Assembly (NCBI GenBank): GCA_030407315.1
Contig: JALQPE010000408.1
Location: 5,001-69,000, forward strand
Reading direction: 5' to 3'
Length of the DNA: 64,000 bases
Source of the DNA: Asparagopsis taxiformis
Taxonomy: Eukaryota; Rhodophyta; Florideophyceae; Bonnemaisoniales; Bonnemaisoniaceae
Every line of letters begins with the position of its first letter. The stretch's first letter is position 1. This document shows positions 24,401 through 33,798 of this stretch, one piece after another. Below the pieces are notes generated by a model that saw only the letters and a list, made by a program, of their open reading frames with translations, did not search any database and was not told where the DNA came from. Made by a program: the position numbers and the translations under genes.

Positions 24401-25284
24401 TCCAACCTCTGATCTGCAACGCAGTAATAATAGAGCCAAGATTCTCGACAAACCACCTTTCTAGCCTTACAACCCAAATTCAAGCTGGAAATCCGCCTTA
24501 GCTCTACCGCATCTAACCTGAGCCTTACTACTGAGACAGGAGTGCTCTAGCACCTCGTGGTGTATTGCCGAATCACAACCCCAAGTAGAATTGAAACAGG
24601 ATTCATTGCATTGAATAATGGAAGTCTCATTTTGCCGAATGGGCCTTTTATCGCGCTCACTCTAAACTCTTCCGATTACCTCCCACTATGAAATATTCGT
24701 CGCCGAATTACGTCTACTGAAGCCACCTCAGAAAACTGCATCAAACCTCATTTCTCATTCGCCTTCCTTTTCCTCTTTATTTTTCTCTTTCTCATTCTCG
24801 TATTGGCCACAAAGGCCCTTTCACCATATATATCATGCTCGGGTGGCGTCATTTCATCCATAATTTTGTGAATAGATCAGTCCAGATGCATAAGGCGATT
24901 TTTTCATGCCAATCACCTGAAAATTTGACACCAGCATGCACTATCTCTCCTTTTCATTTCCTCAGAACTATATTAGTGAGCTCAAAGCTCTTATTACATC
25001 TTTCATAGTACGCATTTTGCAGATCACTATCAATTTACGACGCTTAAGTCATTCTCTCACCGTCCACAACCGCAAAAATGCCTTCTAATAATGATATTTA
25101 CAGCCAGTTTCCAGTCAATAATCCATTTATTCCTTCCATTCCTGCTTTGGTAGGCCATACAACAGAAACTGGAAGCTTTTCCTTGCGTTTCACAACGTTC
25201 AATAACACCTCTATAGCAGAATGCAACCAAATACCAAATTTCGCAGGTAAAACAGCTGACACTGGACACAAATTTTATAGTGTC
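18439..25284. other. Gene-poor region, no convincing gene
   Basis: About 6.8 kb of moderately AT-rich sequence with only short frames. A two-part frame at 19213-19668 is listed separately. A loosely repeated stretch occurs at 20528-20580 and 23003-23050 (CGAAATTCG, then CCGCGG). The rest may be decayed transposable-element sequence, but no family could be named. Confidence 0.5.
19213..19668 (+). pseudogene. Possible decayed retroelement gag-like frame
   Basis: A frame of about 150 codons broken by a single TAG at 19441-19443. Downstream of the stop the frame reads LQKRLDLL, then GIPKDEEVLMKL. This loosely resembles the leucine-rich stretch of Copia-type gag polyproteins, but no zinc knuckle or other marker supports it. 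The region lies in otherwise gene-poor DNA. It could equally be chance. Confidence 0.2.
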
Positions 25285-25288
25285 CTAC
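25285..25288. repeat. Target-site duplication CTAC, left copy
   Basis: The four bases directly left of the left LTR are CTAC, matching the four bases directly right of the right LTR (29488-29491). This marks the outer limits of the Ty3/gypsy insertion. Confidence 0.8.
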
Positions 25289-25547
25289 TGTTGCTCGCCA
25301 AGGTGGGGTTAATCTGAGGACTCTACCTCCCGTTTACATCCCAATGTTCTACAATAGAGCAGTTAATACCTATCGGATAGAGAAGGAAAAACGCGCGCAG
25401 AAATGTTCGGCATAAGGCCGATGACGCATGGTAATATTGTGATTACAGTAAATGAAATTTCGATACAATACGAATAGCAGCTTGACCTCCTGGAGCGAAT
25501 AGCGCATTTCTGTCCAGAAATGGGCGGGAAGCCGGGTCCGCCCAACA
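25289..25547 (-). repeat. 3' LTR of Ty3/gypsy element
   Basis: 259-bp long terminal repeat, nearly identical to 29229-29487. On the element strand it starts TGTTGGGCGG and ends GCAACA, the usual TG...CA ends. The few differences between LTRs (for example GGGTT/GCGTG near the outer end and ATAA/AATA in the middle) suggest modest age. Confidence 0.92.
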
Positions 25548-26288
25548 GCCCCCTTCCAGAGAGCCATCGTAAGAAGAGCTGGCACGGACAAGGTCTTGAC
25601 TAGGATGCGAAGCGAGGAAACGTTCCAACATATCAGTTACATCTTCTCGCATGGTTGAGAAAGGCTCCCAAGTCGGTTCTTCATTTGCAAAGCCGTGCCA
25701 CTTGCACTGTACTTCATAAATCTTAGAAATACTGTTGAAACGAAGACCAAGCAATTTGGTAACGGTGTTATAAGTAGGATCGTTGTTGTCATTCGAATCC
25801 AGTACGTCTTCTGTGACGTCTAGAGACGAGTCTGCGTAATAGCACGTACGAGTGGCGTGTACCGTGGTTGTAGCTCCCATGATGAGGTTTCTGCAGTCAT
25901 AAGATAGGTCTGATACTGGTCGGAGAACACGGCGCGGACTACGCCAGCGGACGCGGAGTTTGTGACTGCGGGAAGTCTGTGGATCGGCTACTAGAACGAA
26001 ATCACCAATAGTGAAATTGATAGGCTGTATGTGCATCTGCTTGTTGTGCAGATGGACAGCATCCGTGCGACGTTTGTTGCGGCGAGCAGAACCATCCCGA
26101 TGCATTTCATCCAGTGACGACAACAATTGATTGGATTTGACAATGCGCTTGGCTTGTATGTCATTGATAGTTGCAGCTTCTGCTGTATCCGGACCAATTA
26201 AGGTACGGAGAGAGTTGTCAGCTGGTAAGCCCGTGAAAACAGTCACTGGTGCTCGGTTGCCAAGTGAAGAACGGGCACTATGATTCAT
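25443..26288 (-). pseudogene. Integrase C-terminus with chromodomain (gypsy remnant)
   Basis: Frame of 281 codons running into the 3' LTR. It opens with NHSARSSLGNRAPV, typical of the region after the integrase catalytic core. A GDFVLVAD segment of the GPY/F-like module lies near residue 95. A chromodomain (YEVQCKWHGFANEEPTWEPF) lies near residues 190-210; such domains steer chromoviruses to certain chromatin. The HHCC and DDE parts of integrase are absent, removed by an internal deletion whose junction is about 26278-26290. The final 35 or so codons are LTR-derived. Confidence 0.82.
25548..25558 (-). other. Polypurine tract
   Basis: On the element strand the bases GGAAGGGGGC lie directly before the 3' LTR start TGTTGGG. 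This is the expected plus-strand primer position for an LTR retrotransposon. Confidence 0.75.
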
Positions 26289-28245
26289 AACTCAATGTAC
26301 ATGGCATGCGAAACTCAGATAGAAGTGCACGACAGGTCTGGGGTGGTGGGTATAGTCTGAGCTTTACACGAATGGGTCTGGCATCGGGCTTTAAGCGGAC
26401 TTTCATGGGAGGAACTTTGACAGGCGAATCGGTAGCCAAATGTACACGAAAGACGTCTTCATAATCTTGCAGGATAATTCGAACTTCCTCATGTAGCTCA
26501 TTGGGTAGTCCAGCGTCGATAGCTTCCTGTAACATGTTGTCCAGGAAAGGCTTTACTTCGTCTTTCGAGTGTGATCTGAGCTGTGGTAATTCGTCTTTGA
26601 AAAAAGGATCATCCTTGATGTAATTACCATAAAATAATGGCGTCGGGGAAGAATCATCGCAATTAGAATTTGCATTAGTTTGATATACTGCATTGAGCAG
26701 CAAAGGAGAGATTCCTGTGCTTCGATTTGCTTCGTCTTCTACGGTTGTAGTGTCGTGGGTTTTGAGCAGAATCTCGGCGAGAGGAGATGGTTTGGTTGGT
26801 TGCGTCTGATGTCCGAGGGAGGGATCAGAGACAAATCCAATGTTTGACATGTCAGCGTCTTGGAACTGGTCACGAATCTTGCTCAAGTGGCAACCTAAAT
26901 TAAAACCGAGAGTCTCTAGAACTGGTCTAGACAGAAGCACTTCCGGCATTTCCTCACTGAAAACCATATAATCAATGTTGCGGAGACGCAAGGGCCCATC
27001 CGGGGTTTCAACAGTAGTGGTAATACGAGCTGTGTGATGAGAAACCTTCATCGCGGCGCTTTCTCCATTTCCATCTCCGCGAATGGCCAATTGAAAAGAG
27101 ACTGGGGGAGATTTTGGGACTACAGCGATAGAAAATCCTGCATCGGTACAGGCTGAAATGTGATTCATCAATAGGCACGCGTGATCTGCGCCACAGTCGC
27201 CATTAATGATGACAGGGACGGTATCTGAAAGAATACTATTGAAACGACCACTTGGCAGTCCATGGTTTTCTGTGTTAGATTCATTTGAGACAGGCTCACT
27301 CGATACCTTGGGGTCAGGTGGACCAATAATTGCGCTCGAATCATTAGACGCCATAAAACTATAACACTGTCCATTTTCTTGGCAAAATGTGACGCTGCGC
27401 AAGGCTTGCTGTTTTTCTGCCCTTAATTTATCGAAAAGTTTCTCCTTCGTTTCATCAGAGGACTTGAGACAATCCTTGACGAGATGGCGTTCTCCAGGAC
27501 AGGTTTCTGTTTTGAGGCAGAGAGGCAAATCGTTAGAAGAACTGCTTGCTACATGCAACTCGTTACTTGCAGCTCCTTGACCCATTATTTTGGGATTTTT
27601 CCCAATATTAATTGTTGGAACGGCGGCATTCGGAGTTCCTTTTGGCAATTTGTGGCGGCCTGTTCTCCGTGACTTGAAAATTTGGAATTCTTCTCCCTCT
27701 TTACGCGCAACAATTTGTTTGTTCGACATTGAACGCTTGATTGGAACAAAAAATTCACAAGCAACAGCTGCCTTTGTGACATGAGCAAAGAATCCGTGCC
27801 AGTCATTCTTCAGATGTGAATATTCAATCTCTAGATCGGTGAAAATTTTGCTCCGTAAGGGTTCCGGATGCAGCAGCATGCGAATGTGCTGTACGGATAA
27901 GTTTGGTGTAGGACCAGCCGGAATGGCGATCGATAAGGGAGTTCTAGAATTGCTAGCCGTGTCAGGACGAGGTGAACCGGATCGCGCTGATGAACTTGCG
28001 TTTCGCGCGCTGCTCGGTCGCAGGGGCGGCCGGGTGGTACAACGGCGGAACACGCAGGTATCGATCGCAACACGCGATTCGCGGGCCTGCGCAAGCCGTG
28101 ATCTCAGGGTGAGGTCACCGAGTAAACTCGAGTACAACGCTATCCACACAGGGGTCGTAAATCCCTGGCCTGGTGGTGTGCGACGCAACGCGCAGTATCG
28201 CGGTGCGACGCAGTTCGACAGTCGGTTTACGCGGCGCGCGCGCAC
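26278..28245 (-). pseudogene. Gag C-terminus, protease and truncated RT (gypsy remnant)
   Basis: 655-codon frame. The first 85 or so codons are Arg-rich and GC-rich and look like read-through of an insertion. From about residue 110 a gag C-terminus follows, with a zinc-knuckle-like C-x5-C-x4-H-x4-C (CLKTETCPGERHLVKDC). A retropepsin-like protease has GDCGADH where D-S/T-G is usual and ends LLSRPVLETLGF. The frame then enters the N-terminus of a gypsy RT (DYEDVF, then VKVPPMKVRLKPDARP) and stops before any YxDD motif. The DCG triad instead of DTG/DSG is unusual and may be a mutation or a lineage trait. Confidence 0.8.
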
Positions 28246-28632
28246 GTACGTCGGCGATCGTGAGCAATCCGCACGCCACGTCTCAACGCAATCGGTCCTA
28301 GCGATGCGCTCAACGCTTAATTCGTAGCTGCGAAAGTGCTGACTATTTATTGGTAAGGTGCGAAGCAGGGCGACTATTAGTAGCTAACAATTCAGGACAG
28401 GCTGTCCCTGTACGGCCGGTCGGCGGCCGCTCGCTCGCACGCAAAAAGGTAAATATTTGGGAAAAAGACTTTCGTCATAAAAAACCCAAAAAGGGGGAAA
28501 TAAAGGGAATTTCGAAGAAATCGCTACACGTGGCACCGGACTCGCGGTTTCGTGGCAACGTTCGCACTCATGCGCTTGCATCTACGCTCCATGACACGTA
28601 ATCAAAACGCCACGCGTACGCTCTCTTACTAA

Positions 28633-29184
28633 CTAACTGAGATATATGCACGCGAATTCATCCCTACGCAATCGCAGCGAACGCGCGCGCGTATACAAAA
28701 TAAATTGCGTCACATTTGGGTTTTTGGCATTGAGTCGTTCCCAGCTACGGGAATAGAGATGGGAAGTATAGTCAGTAAACAGTCTCATTATCCTGAGTTC
28801 AGTCTCGGACTCATTGATATAGAGATAGACTGATTTCAGTATATCTTTCTCAAGCTGCTCAACTGTGATAACCTCCTCGTTTTTCCCTTCCTTTGATTGT
28901 AGCCATTCTTGTAATGTATTCTCAGTCAGGTTTTCAGGAGACAGGACGTCAGGAAAAAGCTTCATTCTTATGAGAGATTGCAGCAGATCGGGATCGATTG
29001 AGGACTTGATAGACACAGGAGTAACATTGCTACCACTGTTTGTAGCATCTGCGACACGATCGAGGTACTGCTCGCGTTCACGCACAAATGTATGTATCTG
29101 CTTGTGTCCGATTCGCTTTAGAACTGGTTGCGTAATTGGTGTAAAGATATTTTGACCGGCAGAGGGTCTGCTGCTAGACTCCAT
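28633..29184 (-). pseudogene. Gag N-terminal part (gypsy remnant)
   Basis: Frame of about 183 codons from the ATG at 29184, just inside the 5' LTR; the open frame itself begins within the LTR end. It contains PVLKRIGHKQIHTFVRERE, recalling the N-terminal capsid part of algal and oomycete gypsy gag proteins. It ends where sequence becomes GC-rich (about 28690). The following 400 bp has stops in this frame, so gag is split from its C-terminal half at 27960 and beyond. Confidence 0.6.
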
Positions 29185-29228
29185 GCTGCGATCGATGGAG
29201 AGCTCTGAATGTTCTGAGCAGTGATCAC

Positions 29229-29487
29229 TGTTGTTCGCCAAGGTGGCGTGAATCTGAGGACTCTACCTCCCGTTTACATCCCAATGTTCTACAATAGAGC
29301 AGTTAATACCTATCGGATAGAGAAGGAAAAACGCGCGCAGAAATGTTCGGCAATAGGCCGATGACGCATAGTAATATTGTGATTACAGTAAATGAAATTT
29401 CGATACAATACGAATAGCAGCTTGACCTCCTGGAGCGAATAGCGCATTTCTGTCCAGAAATGGGCGGAAAGCCAGGTCTGCCCAACA
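29229..29487 (-). repeat. 5' LTR of Ty3/gypsy element
   Basis: Direct repeat partner of 25289-25547, also 259 bp, with TGTTGGGC and AACA ends on the element strand. It is followed outward by CTAC (29488-29491), the second copy of the target duplication. Confidence 0.92.
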
Positions 29488-29491
29488 CTAC
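29488..29491. repeat. Target-site duplication CTAC, right copy
   Basis: Matches 25285-25288 on the other side of the LTR element. Confidence 0.8.
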
Positions 29492-30044
29492 TAGACTTGA
29501 AGTACCATAGTATCATACTGGGCATATCTATTGACCTCATAAGTGGCTTCCTACCCCTTACTTTGGGACCATCCCGGTACGGACTTCCGAAGTTCATATT
29601 CCGCCGCCCCTTCGTTAAAACTGGGATCATATCGTTGAAGATGTTTGCTCTGGTAAATTTGAGCGCATGTGCGAATAACGTATTCCATGCTGTGTCGCTT
29701 TCAGTTCCGACTGGGCGTAGAAGTGATGGTCGCTTAAACATAAGTTGTTCCTTGCTTGGACGTTTCCGCGTACTACGCTCAACTTTTTCTACCAATAATA
29801 GGAATGATAATGTCGCTACTTTAGCCTCTAGGGATATCAGAAGACCCGTTTCTGCGTCCCTGACGACGGGGTCAACACAACATGAGTTGTAGACTCGAAC
29901 GAACAGGTCCTGATGACGTTGTAGAGGTACCGTTCGGTCTGAATTCACAACGGGACAGCCTGTATTTTCTTTCCGTTCCAAGTGGGAAGTGTGACAAACT
30001 GGCTTAGTATGAGAGACATCACTGTAAATGGAAGGAGGTTCCAT
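29488..30044 (-). CDS. Hypothetical protein, last codons displaced by LTR element
   Basis: Reverse-strand frame of about 185 codons from the ATG at 30044 to the LTR element. If the element and one CTAC copy are ignored, the frame continues for only three more codons and meets a TAA in the left flank. The insertion thus sits at the extreme 3' end of the frame. With the element present, the frame runs on into the LTR and stops at 29310. No family was recognised; the protein is basic (RSTRKRPSKEQ, KGRRNMNFG) without a signal peptide or membrane segment. Four CACGTG boxes lie just upstream of the ATG, which supports a real promoter. It could also be part of a larger decayed element. Confidence 0.4.
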
Positions 30045-30049
30045 ATCTA

Positions 30050-30105
30050 CACGTGTGCTATGTCACACGTGTTAACTCGCCACGTGTGTGTATAGAACAC
30101 ACGTG
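30050..30105. promoter_or_regulatory. Cluster of four CACGTG (G-box) palindromes
   Basis: CACGTG at 30050-30055, 30066-30071, 30081-30086 and 30100-30105, most within longer ACACGTGT palindromes. They start 6 bp upstream of the reverse-strand ATG at 30044. CACGTG is the classic core bound by bHLH and bZIP factors in other eukaryotes. Confidence 0.55.
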
Positions 30106-31234
30106 TGTGCCCATCGCTGTATGGGAGCTTATATTATTATATGCCTGTCACCGCCGAGTTACTTCACGACTGACATACGGGCTCTGTCAGTGTGCTTATA
30201 TTCAAGCGGACAAGATTGATGATTTATTATCAGCAAGTCAGCATATGCAGATTACTGGAGCTTATACGCTCAGCACCCAGAGTCGGCGCCGCCCAACTCC
30301 AATAGACTCCCGAACGATGACGCCGTCTATAAGCATCGGCTGCCCTGGTATTATCAGCACCATAGAATTGAATCACCCGCTGATGGCTAAGCCGGCAGCT
30401 CACCTGGAGCGCGGCAGCGAGCTCATCTGACAGCTCACAAGGAGCGCAGCAGAGCGTGTATAAACAGACCTCTACATAGACACTAGCTATAGAAAAAAGG
30501 TACACAGCGGAGCGAAGCGGCTACGTGCCAAATCTACTTGCTACTATTCTACCTTGTAGAGTATTCCACCCTTCAGCGTCCGTTCCACATGGATGTTTTA
30601 ACAGGAAGAGCTCGAAGATCCCTTCCCACTGTACCAGAAGCAGTTGCAACACTACGACTTTACCGTTATCTCATTGGCTATTAAAATTTTAATTGGTGAT
30701 CATTTCCCGTGCACCGTTCAGAGCTGCTCTGAATATTTTTTCTACGTTATTTCATGAAGACCAATGAAACGCTGTCATCACAGAAGTAAGGGTACGACGG
30801 AGAGGGCGGGTAGCCTCGCCCCTACGACTCCCATCAGTTCTGGTGATGATCCTGTAGAATGCCAACTGACACAACGTTAGGTCAATAACTTCTAGCATTT
30901 CGTCGTTGGACTGAACAGGATATGCGCAACTGATCGTCAGCATGATCGATTCGTGCAGCACGCGTGTGAAATCATGCGTGTGCACTGTTGAGACGCTCGT
31001 CATACAGTGGAGAATATATTTTAGTACCTACTTTTAACCAGAACCGTCTCATAATTCTACGCAAATCCCGCACATGACGCACGGTGACTACCGGTCGATT
31101 GTCACCACTGACCTCAACTATACGTGGCAGAAGCGACCTTTTCCAAACTGCCATAGCTCGGCATTCTGCTCTTAAGAGACTTGGACTTTTCTTCACCATG
31201 CTAGATAACGAGGCCTCGGAAAACTACCCACATC
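30106..31234. other. Intergenic, no gene seen
   Basis: About 1.1 kb between the G-box cluster and the next forward gene. Only short frames are present. No clear TATA box was recognised immediately before 31235. Confidence 0.5.
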
Positions 31235-33703
31235 ATGGCGCAAACCTTCCTATTTCGACTCATCTTATTCATAATCTGTGTAGCGCTAATCACCACCAGT
31301 GCTGCAGCGCAGACCAATTCCTCATGTGCCCAAACCACTCAACCGCAATCAACTGCCGATGATGATCGCGCGCTCAGCATATGTGTCACCGATCGAATCC
31401 TTCAAATATGGCTCAACTTTGGTCTTCATCTAGCCGGCGTTGTCCTTATTGGCCTCGCAACTACAGTTCATGATCACTACCCCACAACCTATTGGCGCGA
31501 GGTAGTATGGGATATTTGTTTTTACCTCTGCATTATCGTCTCTGCTGTTCTGGCAATCTACATCAATTTGTGTTTCGACTCAGCCGATATGCTTCTTGTC
31601 GGAACCGCGGTGGTGGGCCTTCTTTTCAAGAAAAATTTACCTCGCAATTGGACTATTCGTTTTCGTACTTTACACTTGGATACTCCTATGTGGCGAACGC
31701 GAAAAGGTCATGTCTATAAACGCGTTCGTCGCGAGCCTTCTTCAGATGATCTCATCAGGAGGGCAGAAGCTCTAGATTGGAATGGAACTGCCTTCCATGC
31801 TAAGCTTGCGGATGGTTCTGGTGCAGTTATTGTAGAAGAGAGGGATATTCTACACTGGGAAAGAACTCACATAAAATGGAAAATGTTGATGAGAGCGTCC
31901 CGTTTAGGCAACCGAGTCTCACAACGAGCAGCTGCAGCCCTCCGAATGGCTTGTGCACTTCCATTCCCAGCCTATATCGCAGTTGGAAAGGCAGAGTATT
32001 ACGCTGCTCGTGCCACACTCGGCACCGAAGTAGCACAAGCATGGGGAATCGCTCAACGAGAAATGGAACAAATGAAGTTCTTCAGTTGCAAGAAAAAAAC
32101 TTTTGTTGAGTGTAACCGCCAAGAGGACCTGGCGATGTTACTGCACCTCAAGTCGATGGACATTGCCGAATCTGGAAACTTGAAATCGCCAGAATTTGAA
32201 AATGTTTGGACTAAAAGTATACTCAATTGGATTTATGGCGAGATATTCCTAAGCAAGTTCCCGATGATTCCAAGTAGCAAGTCAGCAGCTCCCAACCGAG
32301 TCTTGTTAAACCTTTCGATTCCGTCAGCTTGCACAGTTACATCGCAACCGATACCCGAGCCCATCACATTGTTGCTAGAGGCTTTACCAGCACTTCAGGA
32401 TTCTTCAATAGGACCAGCCACTGCAAGAACTCGAAACTGTACGCCAGTACAACGTGGATTGTTCAGCTTTTCCGTAGCTTTGCCGAAAGTTGTGTTGAAG
32501 CTTTCCGTATCAATACCATGTTTATCTGTACCCGAGGGTACGCGGGAACTAGTGAATATTATGTTGCATTTGAAAATTACTGCAACACGAAATGGCGGAA
32601 CTATCCAAGGCGCCATGCCGGTATCACGCATTCTGTTGAACGATTTCATACGGTTACCCAGTGGTTCTATAACACAGCAAACACCCAGTGCTGAACGAAG
32701 CGAATATGTTAACGCGGAAGAAACAAAAAGCATTTCGCTGAACCTGGAATGTAACGGGGCGGTGAGGTTCCAAACTACGATACCAGTTCCGGAATCAGAC
32801 GCGGAAGCAATTGAAGAAAAAGTTGTGGAAGGTGTGCTCCAGAAGGCGTTAGCACATGGTCCAGTTGACCGGTCGGACCAAAAAATGTATTGGTACTTTT
32901 TAGGTAGGGGTGATATCGATTGGGCTGTGACAGAAAGAGCGCCACAATGGAGTATAGAGAACGAGATGATAATCAAGACTATACGCCGTGCGTTGCGGGA
33001 AGATGAGAAGACAGACATGGTGGATCATGGAAGGTACAAGGCCAGGCTGATGGATAAGACAGAATACATTGTACAGAGCGAAAGTGAGGACCAATTTTGG
33101 GAGCGAAGCAATGGTCGTTGGAAAGACCTCAAAGCAAGGCTGGAAGCAAGCGAAGAGCATCTCGCAAATCTGAAGAAGAATTCAGATATTCGCGGGGACA
33201 TGAAGGCTATAGAGAGCGACATAGCGCTATTTAAAGCAAATATGCTAGCGATGCGTATGGCACACAGCATTCCTTATGCGGCCTACATACCGTCATCTCA
33301 TCATTACACCATTCCAAAACAAGGTTCTACTTGGTGGGGGAATAGATTGGGTGAAAAATTTGGGTTCGTAGGGCGGAGGGAACGCGGTTGGAAATTTGTA
33401 AGGTGTCAGACGTGGGAACGAGTTAGGTTGGAATTAATGCAGTACATCAAGACAATAGAATCTGAACAAGATCGCATGCAGTTTGCCAAGGATTGGCTGT
33501 TGGGAGAGATTTTGACGGACCGGAATGGTGACGATAGGCAGCTGAAGGAACAGGCTATGGCATGGGGCAGTATTCGAGATGTTGATAGTAGCAGTCCTCA
33601 TTGGTACTTACTGCCTCGAAGAAAAGCAATGGACATTATTGAGGCGAGGACGATTGCACACAACAAAGAGGAGCGAAGTGCTCGCGGCGATAGCAATGTT
33701 TGA
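31235..33703 (+). CDS. Membrane protein of unknown family with an internal duplication
   Basis: 822 aa. A hydrophobic N-terminus (residues 1-25, ending TTSAAAQ) looks like a signal peptide. Three hydrophobic segments follow at about 59-77, 92-112 and 118-131. The rest is soluble. Residues of about 186-342 and 600-762 align with each other: AKLADGSGAVIV...HWER matches ARLMDKTEYIV...FWER; ALRMACALPFPAYI matches AMRMAHSIPYAAYI; ILNWIYGEIF matches AKDWLLGEIL. Between them, residues 353-540 hold beta-like stretches (LLNLSIP, LKLSVSIP, ISLNLEC). No catalytic motif is recognised. The gene ends 95 bp from the convergent cysteine-rich gene. Start chosen at the first ATG, which gives the signal peptide. 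No introns are apparent. Confidence 0.82.
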   Translation: MAQTFLFRLILFIICVALITTSAAAQTNSSCAQTTQPQSTADDDRALSICVTDRILQIWLNFGLHLAGVVLIGLATTVHDHYPTTYWREVVWDICFYLCIIVSAVLAIYINLCFDSADMLLVGTAVVGLLFKKNLPRNWTIRFRTLHLDTPMWRTRKGHVYKRVRREPSSDDLIRRAEALDWNGTAFHAKLADGSGAVIVEERDILHWERTHIKWKMLMRASRLGNRVSQRAAAALRMACALPFPAYIAVGKAEYYAARATLGTEVAQAWGIAQREMEQMKFFSCKKKTFVECNRQEDLAMLLHLKSMDIAESGNLKSPEFENVWTKSILNWIYGEIFLSKFPMIPSSKSAAPNRVLLNLSIPSACTVTSQPIPEPITLLLEALPALQDSSIGPATARTRNCTPVQRGLFSFSVALPKVVLKLSVSIPCLSVPEGTRELVNIMLHLKITATRNGGTIQGAMPVSRILLNDFIRLPSGSITQQTPSAERSEYVNAEETKSISLNLECNGAVRFQTTIPVPESDAEAIEEKVVEGVLQKALAHGPVDRSDQKMYWYFLGRGDIDWAVTERAPQWSIENEMIIKTIRRALREDEKTDMVDHGRYKARLMDKTEYIVQSESEDQFWERSNGRWKDLKARLEASEEHLANLKKNSDIRGDMKAIESDIALFKANMLAMRMAHSIPYAAYIPSSHHYTIPKQGSTWWGNRLGEKFGFVGRRERGWKFVRCQTWERVRLELMQYIKTIESEQDRMQFAKDWLLGEILTDRNGDDRQLKEQAMAWGSIRDVDSSSPHWYLLPRRKAMDIIEARTIAHNKEERSARGDSNV

Positions 33704-33798
33704 GGTGGAAGAGCGTTTTTACATTTGGGGTACTGTGCACAGATTTCTGTATTCCAATTTAATGCAATATGCCAGTGCCAACATACTATCGAATGAAT

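Larger units (their letters stand above)
25289..29487 (-). mobile_element. Ty3/gypsy (chromovirus-like) LTR retrotransposon with deleted pol core
   Basis: Complete insertion by its ends: 259-bp LTRs, CTAC duplication on both sides and a polypurine tract next to the 3' LTR. The internal part reads, on the reverse strand, gag, protease, the start of RT, then directly the integrase C-terminus with a chromodomain. Most of RT, RNase H and the integrase catalytic core are gone, so it cannot move by itself. Gag is split by GC-rich DNA. No primer-binding site complementary to a known tRNA could be recognised by eye beside the 5' LTR. Confidence 0.9.

Noticed and set aside
27839..28327. A 162-codon forward frame in the GC-rich insert
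   Set aside because: It overlaps gag on the other strand, is Arg-rich through composition, and has no recognisable domain.
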